From the NCBI GenBank assembly GCA_022572485.1, contig JACZVU010000168.1:1-5708 (forward strand): a stretch of DNA of 5,708 nucleotides. The letters are read 5' to 3'. The notes beneath the pieces are model-generated. The model searched no databases and was not told the origin of the DNA. It saw only the letters and a list, made by a program, of their open reading frames with translations. This document shows, piece after piece, positions 1 through 5,586 of the stretch; the stretch's first letter is position 1, and the number at the start of each line of letters is the position of its first letter. Source of the stretch: Myxococcales bacterium (GTDB lineage Bacteria; Myxococcota_A; UBA9160; SMWR01). The position numbers were made by a program, and so were the translations under genes.

Positions 1-210
1 CGGGGACCGGATCTCGCGGAATGGCTGGAGGGGGCGCAGATCAACCACGGGCGCAGCCTGCGGCTTCAATACCTCGCCGGACTCTCGCACGAACGCTACG
101 AGGAACTCGAGATCTATCGATCGATGGCTCGCTATCGCCGCTATCCGGAGGATCTCTTCATCGCGCCTCCCGGAATCAGGGAGCAGGTGCAGGCTCGGTG
201 GTCCCAGTAG
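1..210 (+). CDS. C-terminal fragment of a probable spermidine-synthase-like (aminopropyltransferase family) protein
   Basis: The window opens inside this gene. Frame 1 is open from base 1 and ends at TAG 208-210, leaving 69 residues. Readable landmarks are NHGRSLRLQYLAGLSHERYE (residues 15-34), IYRSMARYRRYPEDLF (38-53) and a short polar tail ending RWSQ. From memory, the order 'I-N-x-x-x-x-LRLQYLAG ... IY ... YR-(F/Y)-P-(E/D)-DLF' is typical of the extreme C-terminus of large MFS-fused or stand-alone spermidine-synthase-like proteins, which transfer aminopropyl groups or have lost that activity. None of the catalytic Rossmann-fold motifs lie in the window, so the call rests on the tail alone. 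The next gene is 318 bases downstream, so this looks like the end of its own transcription unit. No clear intrinsic terminator follows. Confidence 0.5.
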   Translation, partial: RGPDLAEWLEGAQINHGRSLRLQYLAGLSHERYEELEIYRSMARYRRYPEDLFIAPPGIREQVQARWSQ

Positions 211-380
211 GTCGCGACGACGGCGCCGGGCATTCCGATCGCGCACGCGCCTCCTGGACCCAGGCAGCGGAAGCATCGGGTGTCAAATTCCCGACGATGG
301 AAGCTTGCCACTGTATTTTGGGAGCCCCATGATTGATGGATCGAGGCGCTACCAGTCGAATGTGGCCAAGCACAAGCGAA

Positions 381-406
381 TTGAAATCCACGTAACATGC
401 TAAAAT
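381..406 (+). promoter_or_regulatory. Candidate sigma-70 extended -10 promoter for the TPR gene
   Basis: TTGAAA (381-386) could serve as the -35. TGC-TAAAAT (398-406) matches the extended -10 form TGn-TATAAT, with five of six bases in the hexamer. The 14-base spacer is short, which extended -10 promoters tolerate. An alternative -10 is TATAAG at 406-411 with a 19-base spacer. Either would start transcription roughly 115 bases before the ATG at 529. It lies in the most AT-rich patch of the interval. This is pattern matching only. Confidence 0.4.
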
Positions 407-514
407 ATAAGTAGATTTCACGAAACACCAAGCGACGACGGTCGATTGAAGCCCGAATTGCGCTGGTCGGCTTCCACTCGCCTTGCTAATCTTGGAGCCA
501 CATAACTGAGAAAC

Positions 515-521
515 AAGGAGG
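515..521 (+). promoter_or_regulatory. Strong Shine-Dalgarno site of the TPR gene
   Basis: AAGGAGG lies 7 bases before the ATG at 529. It is a near-perfect anti-Shine-Dalgarno match at ideal spacing and fixes the start, which also places the signal peptide right at the N-terminus. Confidence 0.85.
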
Positions 522-528
522 TCGGCGA

Positions 529-1089
529 ATGCGAGCCATCGCGCTAACCACTCTGCTCCTTACTCTCGGAACAGCCCACGCGGATGACTTGGTCGTGACC
601 GGCAACCCGGACGCGAGCAGCTGCTACCAAGCCACCATGCTGCCAGATGCAGTGGCAGCCGCCTCGATCGCCTCCTGCAACACCGCTCTTGGCACCCGCA
701 GGACCACCCGGCGAGAGAGGGCGTCGATCCTGGTGAACCGAGGCATCCTCTACAACCACATGGGCGAATACGCCGCGGCTCTCGAGGACTTCGAGGTGGC
801 GCTCGAGCTCATCGCGAATTTCCCAGAGGCCTATATCAATCGCGGGAACGCGTACTTCTACACAGGACAAGTTGGGCGGGCGATCGCCGATTACAACCGG
901 GCCCTCCAGCGAAGGTCCACGAAGCGGCACACCGCGTATTTCAACCGCGGGTTGGCGAACGAATCCCGGCAACAGCCTGATCTCGCGTTCGCGGATTTCG
1001 TCCGAGCCAACGAGCTCAAGCCGGCTTGGGGCCTCGCTGCCGGCCGCGTCGAGCACTATCGCAAGCAGGGCTACAAGCTGCCGCACTGA
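529..1089 (+). CDS. Secreted tetratricopeptide-repeat (TPR) protein
   Basis: This is a 186-residue protein. Residues 1-18 form a compact Sec signal peptide (hydrophobic L6-L13, cleavage after AHA before DD), so the mature protein should be periplasmic. Three TPR units follow: about 65-98 (LVNRGILYNHMGEYAAAL), 99-133 (AYINRGNAYFYTGQVGRAI) and 134-167 (AYFNRGLANESRQQPDLAF). Each carries the helix-A 'NRG' signature and a helix-B 'A-x-x-D(F/Y)xxA' stretch. Before the repeats lie two cysteines, C32 and C50, 18 apart, which could form a disulfide in the periplasm. TPR proteins are scaffolds for protein contacts and no enzyme motif is visible. The partner is unknown. It has its own strong ribosome site and a likely promoter, and 310 bases separate it from the next gene, so it is probably monocistronic. 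The coding frame and fold are certain, the role is not. Confidence 0.85.
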   Translation: MRAIALTTLLLTLGTAHADDLVVTGNPDASSCYQATMLPDAVAAASIASCNTALGTRRTTRRERASILVNRGILYNHMGEYAAALEDFEVALELIANFPEAYINRGNAYFYTGQVGRAIADYNRALQRRSTKRHTAYFNRGLANESRQQPDLAFADFVRANELKPAWGLAAGRVEHYRKQGYKLPH

Positions 1090-1399
1090 CACAATTCCAA
1101 TGGCGCATTTCAGGTGCGTCGAACTGCGTCACGGGTGCATCTGCCGGCTCGGCATGCGCTTCGCCCCGCAGACCGAATCGCTACTTTGCGTTGATACACA
1201 CATGCCCGAAATCCCGCTTGGGCCTCCTGCGCTCTGTGGGGTTTACACATCACTCGCACCGAACCTGGGCAAGGCGCTCGCAAATTGCTGTGCGCCTCCT
1301 TCAAGGTGAATTGCCTAGATGCCGATCAAAAGCCGTCAGGGAAATCATCCGCCTGGTCTCGGCAGAAACGAAGTGGATCGTGCAATTTTTGGAGGGGTG
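1090..1399. other. Gene-free interval upstream of the yfiR-like operon
   Basis: Frames that stay open here have no family resemblance. A 5-bp hairpin (TGCCG 1142-1146, CGGCA 1150-1154) has no T-tract. At 1267-1282 the bases GGGCAAGGCGCTCGCA keep the GG-N10-GC spacing of a sigma-54 -24/-12 promoter but miss three consensus bases. It would start transcription about 105 bases before the operon. The in-frame ATG at 1319 is an alternative, less likely start of the next gene. If used, 1319-1399 would be coding. Confidence 0.5.
1391..1395 (+). promoter_or_regulatory. Ribosome binding site that decides the yfiR-like start
   Basis: GGAGG (extended to GGAGGGG) sits 4 bases from the ATG at 1400, close but usable. 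The upstream in-frame ATG at 1319 has only AAGGTG 10 bases away, and would add 27 polar residues before a signal peptide that already has a long N-terminal region. GTG at 1397 is in frame but lies within the extended GGAGGGG run. ATG 1400 is preferred. Confidence 0.6.
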
Positions 1400-2020
1400 A
1401 TGGAACACTTGAGAGGGTGTGCACAATCGAACCTCGCGCCGACAGCCAACCATCCAGCACGTTTCTGGGTCAACGTTTGGGTAACGCTGCTGGCCTTACT
1501 GCTGTGGTTCGCTTCCGTCCCATCGAATGCCGCGATCGCGGCGGACCGCGAGAAAGAGTATCGGGTCAAGGCCGCGTTCATCCTGAATTTCGCGTCGCTC
1601 ACCGAGTGGCCCGCTGAATCATTTGGCAGCTCGAAGGATCCGATCGTCATCTGCCACGTCGGCGGTAGCCAGACGAAGTCACTGTTCGACACCGCTTATT
1701 CCGGCCGGATGGTCAAGCATCATCCGATCGAGATCTGGCATCTTTCGTCGGGTGGGAGGGTCGCCGGCTGCCATATCATCATCATTACCACTAAGCGAGG
1801 CGAACGAGTCCGCGAATTCATCGCCGCGGTTGCTGGCAAATCAATCCTCACCATCGGAGAGACCAAGAACTTCGCTCGCAGTGGTGGAGTGATTGGCTTC
1901 TACAAAGACGGATCGAAAATCCGCTTTGAAGTCAACCTCGGCGCTGCAGAAAACGCGAAGCTCCGCATTAGTTCACGATTGCTGCGTCTGGCTCGACTGG
2001 TGTCGAGTGAGGACGAATAG
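1400..2020 (+). CDS. YfiR-family (DUF4154) periplasmic regulator
   Basis: From ATG 1400 the product has 206 residues, close to the roughly 190 of YfiR. A signal peptide has H18/R21 before a hydrophobic core (about 22-38) and an SNA-A site near 44/45. The mature part shows the family landmarks in order: YRVKAAFILNFASLTEWP (54-71), the IVICHVG strand (83-89), GCHIIII (123-129), GETKNFARSGGVIGFY (153-168) and the closing VNLGAAENAKLRISSRLL (178-195). C85 and C124 are the only mature cysteines. Pseudomonas YfiR uses disulfides for redox-sensitive folding, so one such bond is plausible here. YfiR binds the periplasmic part of the CHASE8 enzyme YfiN and holds it inactive. Here the stop is followed after 2 bases by a receptor gene with just that sensor type, so this is most likely its periplasmic modulator. 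An upstream start at 1319 is possible. Family assignment is firm, partner assignment is by context. Confidence 0.88.
   Translation: MEHLRGCAQSNLAPTANHPARFWVNVWVTLLALLLWFASVPSNAAIAADREKEYRVKAAFILNFASLTEWPAESFGSSKDPIVICHVGGSQTKSLFDTAYSGRMVKHHPIEIWHLSSGGRVAGCHIIIITTKRGERVREFIAAVAGKSILTIGETKNFARSGGVIGFYKDGSKIRFEVNLGAAENAKLRISSRLLRLARLVSSEDE
2009..2013 (+). promoter_or_regulatory. Ribosome binding site of the receptor gene, inside the yfiR-like gene
   Basis: GAGGA lies 9 bases before ATG 2023 and within the last codons of the upstream gene. With only 2 bases between the TAG (2018-2020) and the ATG, the two genes are very likely cotranscribed and translationally coupled, as expected for proteins acting together in fixed ratio. 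Confidence 0.65.
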
Positions 2021-2022
2021 AC

Positions 2023-4071
2023 ATGTCCATGCGAAGCAGAGGCTCCATAAAGCGCAGGCTGACGCTTACGCTGATGCTCACCACAGGGCTCTCTCTGTTT
2101 CTTGCCTGTTTGTCCTTTTGGACCTACGACGTCATCACGATCCGAAAAGCGATGGTCGGCCAGGCGACGGCGCTTGCCCGCGTGATCGGTCTCAACAGCG
2201 CGGTCGCGCTGGCCTTCGACGACCCGCAGGCCGCCACGGAGACACTGGGAGCACTGAGCGCGGTACGCCCGGTCACTGCGGCGGTCATCTATGACGAACA
2301 AGGCGAGGTATTCGCCGTCTACACCGCAGGCTCGGAAGTAGTCACCTCGTTCACACCGCCGCGCGTCCGGCCGCCTGGCCAGGCGTTCAACCGATCCCAA
2401 CTCGACCTCTTCGAGCCAATCGAGAGCATTGGGCAATCGACCGGAACGATCTTTATCCGCTGGAATACCCATGAACTAGCGACACGTACGCGGTGGTACG
2501 GGGCAATCGTGTTCGGCCTGCTCGCCGCTTCGATTGCAGTTGCCGCTGCGCTATCCGCGCGCCTGCAGCGCCATGTCGCAAAACCGCTAGCGGCGCTTGT
2601 CGAGGGCTCCCAAGCCATCGCCAACGGCGACCTCTCGACCCAGGTCAGCGTCTCCAACACCGATGAGATCGGTTTACTCGCACAGAGCTTCAACGCAATG
2701 TCGGCTCGGCTTCGCAGCGTAGTGTCAGAAGTACGACAAAGCACTGGCGAAGTCTCAGGCGTCTCGAATCTGCTGGAGGAGGCCGCTGCCGGTATGTCTC
2801 AAGAGGCAACACGCCAAAATGACGCCGTCGGAGACGCCACGAACTCAATCGAGCAACTCACCCATTCCATCCGAGAGGTCAATTCAAACATAGAAAAGCT
2901 CTCGGAATCCGCGCAAAAGACATCTTCATCGACAATCGAGATGGATTCCTCGATAGTCGGAATCGCGTCCAACATGGGCCACCTCGGCGAATCGATCGAC
3001 ACGACTTCAGCAAGCGTGCAACTGGTGGCCACCAACACCAATCAAGTCGTGAAGGCTGTCGAAACTCTACAGGACGCAACGGACGGCACGCTCGGTTACC
3101 TCGAGAAGCTCAAGGTATCCGTGCAGGAAGTCAAGACCAACGCGGAACAGAGTGATGTGCTCTCCGAAGACTCGAGCCAGGAGGCGGCCAAGGGCATGAC
3201 CGCGGTGGATGAAACCACGGATGCCATGGGCGAGATTGCGACGAATTTTGAACAGCTCAAGGGGAGTGTGTCGAGGCTAAACGAGAAGTCCCACGCCATC
3301 GAAGAAATCATCCAGGTCATCGTCGGAGTCGCAGAGCAGACGAGTCAACTCTCACTAAACGCATCGATCATCGCCGCACAAGCGGGCGAACACGGAAAGT
3401 CGTTCGCGGTGGTAGCCAACGAGGTCAGCGCCGTTGCCGACCGGACGCGAAAGTCGACACGTGAGATAGCCGACCTCATCCGCGCCGTGCAGGACGAAAT
3501 CGCTTCAGCGGTAGAAGCGGTCAAAGGGGGCTCGAAGAAAGTGGAGCTGGGAGTCCAACGCTCGAATCTGTCGGGGTCGGTTTTACGTCAGATTCTCGAG
3601 AAGTCCAAAAACACATCGCAGCGAGTGCGTGCGATCGTCGAGGCTACACAGCGGCAGAGTGAAGACTTGGAGCGCGTCAACCACGCGATCAACGAAGTCA
3701 AGGGTATTGTCGAGGAGATTCACCACGCGGCCCGTGATCAGCAAAGCGCTACAACCGAAATTGCCAGCGCGATCGACACGATCCGCGCACTGGGAGAGGG
3801 CGTGCACAACTCCACCCAGGAGCAGCGAGAGGGCAGTCGCCTTATCGCAGAAGCCATGGTGAATGTGACAGAGATGATCGAAGAGATCGCGAATGCCACC
3901 CATTCTCAGACGAGGAGCAGCGAGGCCATCCAAGAGGCGCTCCAGGTCTTTCGTGAGACCGCGGCCGAATCGATTCAACGTTCGGATGGGATCAATCAAA
4001 TGGTGTCGACGTTGTCTCAGCGCTCCCAGAAACTCGAGCGAGAGATCGGCCATTTCAAAACCGATGGATAG
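2023..4071 (+). CDS. CHASE8-HAMP methyl-accepting chemotaxis receptor with unusually long signalling hairpin
   Basis: This is a 682-residue inner-membrane receptor. A basic N-terminus leads to TM1 (about 13-33). The periplasmic domain (34-157) holds the CHASE8 signature seen in YfiN: LARVIGLNSAVALAFDDPQA (51-70), then VTAAVIYDEQGEVFAVY (84-100). TM2 is about 158-178 and HAMP about 179-232, with P188 and DEIG 214-217. The rest is an antiparallel MCP coiled coil whose tip (436-468, around NASIIAAQAGEHGKSFAVV) clearly matches the CheA/CheW-binding hairpin. Each arm is about 222 residues, against about 125 in E. coli Tsr, and 28-residue repeats fill the middle of both arms. Tip residues aligned to Tsr E385 and R388 are I450 and Q453, while E456 is kept. 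No C-terminal CheR/CheB-tethering pentapeptide is present (it ends FKTDG), and I see no textbook methylation site. Coupled to the YfiR-like gene. No GGDEF domain is present, so the output is chemotaxis-type or an alternative Che pathway rather than cyclic di-GMP synthesis. Ligand unknown. Confidence 0.9.
   Translation: MSMRSRGSIKRRLTLTLMLTTGLSLFLACLSFWTYDVITIRKAMVGQATALARVIGLNSAVALAFDDPQAATETLGALSAVRPVTAAVIYDEQGEVFAVYTAGSEVVTSFTPPRVRPPGQAFNRSQLDLFEPIESIGQSTGTIFIRWNTHELATRTRWYGAIVFGLLAASIAVAAALSARLQRHVAKPLAALVEGSQAIANGDLSTQVSVSNTDEIGLLAQSFNAMSARLRSVVSEVRQSTGEVSGVSNLLEEAAAGMSQEATRQNDAVGDATNSIEQLTHSIREVNSNIEKLSESAQKTSSSTIEMDSSIVGIASNMGHLGESIDTTSASVQLVATNTNQVVKAVETLQDATDGTLGYLEKLKVSVQEVKTNAEQSDVLSEDSSQEAAKGMTAVDETTDAMGEIATNFEQLKGSVSRLNEKSHAIEEIIQVIVGVAEQTSQLSLNASIIAAQAGEHGKSFAVVANEVSAVADRTRKSTREIADLIRAVQDEIASAVEAVKGGSKKVELGVQRSNLSGSVLRQILEKSKNTSQRVRAIVEATQRQSEDLERVNHAINEVKGIVEEIHHAARDQQSATTEIASAIDTIRALGEGVHNSTQEQREGSRLIAEAMVNVTEMIEEIANATHSQTRSSEAIQEALQVFRETAAESIQRSDGINQMVSTLSQRSQKLEREIGHFKTDG
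2815..3150 (+). repeat. Four 28-residue coiled-coil repeats in the descending arm of the receptor
   Basis: Residues 265-292, 293-320, 321-348 and 349-376 align without gaps. Position 22 is V/I in all four (V286, I314, V342, V370). Position 19 is I, I, T, V. Position 25 is N in three (N289, N317, N373). Position 11 is Ser in three. Twenty-eight residues equals four heptads, the natural building unit of MCP coiled coils. The repeats are degenerate at DNA level. Confidence 0.55.
3643..3978 (+). repeat. Four 28-residue coiled-coil repeats in the ascending arm of the receptor
   Basis: Residues 541-568, 569-596, 597-624 and 625-652 align without gaps. Position 5 is Gln in all four (Q545, Q573, Q601, Q629) and position 15 is Ala in all four (A555, A583, A611, A639). 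Position 12 is V/I, position 19 is V/I/V/F and position 2 is T/A/T/T. The block starts about 85 residues after the hairpin tip, while the matching block of the other arm ends about 80 before it. The two blocks should therefore lie side by side in the folded hairpin. Confidence 0.6.
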
Positions 4072-4109
4072 ACGACCCAACCGAAACCGATGGATAGACG
4101 ATCCGACGC
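4058..4109 (+). repeat. 26-bp tandem duplication spanning the receptor stop codon
   Basis: The 18-mer AAACCGATGGATAGACGA occurs at 4058-4075 and again, identical, at 4084-4101, a period of 26. The bases after each copy still partly agree (CCCAA against TCCGA). The first copy carries the last codons and TAG of the receptor gene and the second is untranslated. Because 26 is not a multiple of 3, the duplication would shift frame but falls after the stop. It looks like a recent slippage or short tandem duplication. Confidence 0.85.
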
Positions 4110-4483
4110 AACTGACGGTCTCAGATTTCGAATGAATTTCTCCGATGTGTGTATCGACTTCTTCCCATCATTTTCTTCGTTTGGATACTCAAGAATTGAA
4201 ACCCGCCTCATGGACAGTGGCAGAGAGGGGCGTCTGTCGACAAGTGAGGGCGTCTCTGGATGATTCAACTCAGAGAAGAATTATCGGTTGACGGTGAATT
4301 CGCGGCGACTCGGCGCGTTGTTTTCGAATTTTGGCCGGAGCGATTTCCACGCGATTCAGAAGAACGCTGCTCGCATGGCTCGCGCCGTGAAATTCAGCAA
4401 GTTCAGCTTGGCTACGGGAATGACGATACACTAGAGAGTTCGACCCGCATCCCATTCGATCAGACGAGGAAGAGGATATCAAG
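4072..4483. other. Gene-free interval between receptor and outer-membrane protein genes
   Basis: After the tandem duplication this stretch is AT-richer than the genes, with T/C-rich sequence around 4158-4182. It contains a direct repeat, GAGGGGCGTCT (4225-4235) and GAGGGCGTCT (4246-4255), about 20 bases apart, enclosed by complementary arms CAGAGA (4221-4226) and TCTCTG (4253-4258). It also has two TTCAGC boxes 9 bases apart (4393-4398, 4402-4407). No strong promoter or T-tailed terminator is evident, although the size of the gap suggests the downstream gene has its own promoter. A 75-codon open frame from ATG 4260 is discussed under rejected items. Confidence 0.5.
4472..4476 (+). promoter_or_regulatory. 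Ribosome binding site of the outer-membrane protein gene
   Basis: GAGGA lies 7 bases before ATG 4484, within a purine-rich run. Good spacing and the signal peptide that begins immediately after support this start. Confidence 0.7.
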
Positions 4484-5569
4484 ATGAATCGAAATTCGGA
4501 TTTTCGAACCCGTTGGATTTTCCTCTGGGTCGTCGCGTTCCTTGGCGTCTCGGTTTGGAATGCTACATCCGGGGCCGCTGAACACACCGGCGAGCATTCC
4601 AATTTTGATGAGTTTTTGGATTTGAGCCTGGAGGAGCTGCTCAACCTCGAACTCGACACCATGTCCGTAACGGGCATCCATCACACCCACGAACGCGGAG
4701 AGTGGATGGTGGGTTACAGCTACATGTACATGAATATGCACGGCAATCGCGACGGATCCCGCAACCTGAGCCCGTCGGATGTTCTCGCGGGCGGTTACAT
4801 GGTGACGCCAACCAGCATGGATATGGAGATGCACATGTTCAATGTCATGTACGGCGCCACGGATGATCTCAGCCTAATGCTGATGCTTCCGTACCTCCGA
4901 AAATCCATGGACCACCTGAGCATGGGTGGAACGCGCTTTACGACGCGAAGCCGCGGGATCGGTGACGTGAAAACAATGGGGCTCTATAACTTGTATGAAG
5001 GTGAAGCCCACCGCCTGATTGGAGTTACGGGAGTGAGTTTTCCAACGGGTTCGGTCGGTAAAAGAGACACGCTTCCGGGTATGTCGGCCAGCACCCGCTT
5101 GCCCTACCCGATGCAGCTTGGGTCGGGGACTTTCGATCTGCTTCCGGGCATGACGTATATCGGGCAGATCCCCGGATGGCAGTGGGGAATCCACAGCAAC
5201 GGTACGGTGCGTCTCGGGGAGAACAAGCACGACTATCGGCTTGGAAATGCATACGAAATTAGCGGGTGGGGCGCCCGGAAAATCACGGAGTGGGCAAGCG
5301 GGTCGATCCGGCTGGCCTGGGACCAGTGGATGAATATCCATGGCGCGGATTCCGCACTCAATCCCGCGATGGTGCCCACCGCCGATCCCAATCTTCGAGC
5401 GGGTCAACGACTGATGGTGATGCTCGGTGTCAACCTGTTTGCGGAACGGGGTCGACTCAAGGGTCTTCGGGGCGCGATCGAAGGCGGCATCCCCGTATAC
5501 CAGTATCTAGAGGGTCCGCAGCTCGAGACGGATTGGAGTTTGAACTTCACCCTCGAATGGACTTTTTGA
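4484..5569 (+). CDS. Met-rich outer-membrane beta-barrel protein (putative transporter-like porin)
   Basis: This is a 361-residue protein. A signal peptide (charged 2-10, hydrophobic W11-V24, cleavage near SGAA, 29-32) is followed by an acidic segment with LSLEELLNLEL (47-57). That motif is typical of the mature N-terminus of some TonB-dependent receptors. From about 72 the sequence alternates aromatic/hydrophobic and polar residues with Gly/Asp turns, as in a transmembrane barrel, and it ends EWTF with the C-terminal Phe recognised by the BAM machinery. At 361 residues it is half the size of a TonB receptor and has no plug domain. Residues 60-150 are strikingly Met-rich (15 Met, as in MYMNMH 81-86 and MDMEMHMF 112-119) with HHTH at 66-69, suggestive of soft-metal contact, though this is inference. 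Later blocks, such as RLPYPMQLGSGTFDLLPG (205-222) and IPVYQYLEGPQLETDW (336-351), look family-conserved. From memory, similar proteins are annotated only as hypothetical or 'transporter'. Probably expressed separately from the operon upstream. Confidence 0.75.
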   Translation: MNRNSDFRTRWIFLWVVAFLGVSVWNATSGAAEHTGEHSNFDEFLDLSLEELLNLELDTMSVTGIHHTHERGEWMVGYSYMYMNMHGNRDGSRNLSPSDVLAGGYMVTPTSMDMEMHMFNVMYGATDDLSLMLMLPYLRKSMDHLSMGGTRFTTRSRGIGDVKTMGLYNLYEGEAHRLIGVTGVSFPTGSVGKRDTLPGMSASTRLPYPMQLGSGTFDLLPGMTYIGQIPGWQWGIHSNGTVRLGENKHDYRLGNAYEISGWGARKITEWASGSIRLAWDQWMNIHGADSALNPAMVPTADPNLRAGQRLMVMLGVNLFAERGRLKGLRGAIEGGIPVYQYLEGPQLETDWSLNFTLEWTF

Positions 5570-5586
5570 CCGTTTGTGGCAGCTGG

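Larger units (their letters stand above)
211..528. other. Gene-free interval between the fragment and the TPR gene
   Basis: No reading frame here has a ribosome binding site or a recognisable product. The first half is GC-rich with short imperfect inverted repeats, for example TCGGG 276-280 against CCCGA 290-294 and CCTGG/CCAGG near 252-263. None is followed by a T-tract, so no terminator is called. The second half becomes AT-rich around 380-425, where the candidate promoter lies. Confidence 0.6.

Noticed and set aside
544..1092. A 182-codon minus-strand frame opposite the TPR gene.
   Set aside because: It is antisense to a gene with a signal peptide, three TPRs and a strong ribosome site. 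Long antisense frames are common in GC-rich coding DNA and its product shows no family features.
1142..1154. Hairpin TGCCG-GCT-CGGCA as terminator of the TPR gene.
   Set aside because: The stem is only 5 bp and no run of T follows.
1319..1399. Upstream ATG for the YfiR-like gene, adding 27 residues.
   Set aside because: Its ribosome site is weak and it would bury the signal peptide behind about 48 residues. ATG 1400 has GGAGG and gives a normal family length.
2023..4071. Calling the receptor YfiN/TpbB because of its sensor domain and YfiR neighbour.
   Set aside because: There is no GGDEF domain. The C-terminal two thirds is an MCP hairpin, so the yfiN symbol would be misleading.
4402..4432. 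Possible -35/-10 pair before the barrel gene (TTCAGC with GATACA, or TTGGCT with TACACT).
   Set aside because: The hexamers match poorly, or the spacer is far too short (13 bases for the better -10). Not listed as a promoter.
4260..4487. A 75-codon open frame whose TGA overlaps the ATG of the barrel gene (ATGA), preceded by GAGGG at 4246-4250.
   Set aside because: The ATGA overlap and the upstream purines are tempting. However, only about half of its codons end in G or C, against roughly three quarters in a sampled stretch of the receptor gene. The product is Arg-rich without any recognisable fold, and part of the frame lies where the promoter of the next gene is expected.
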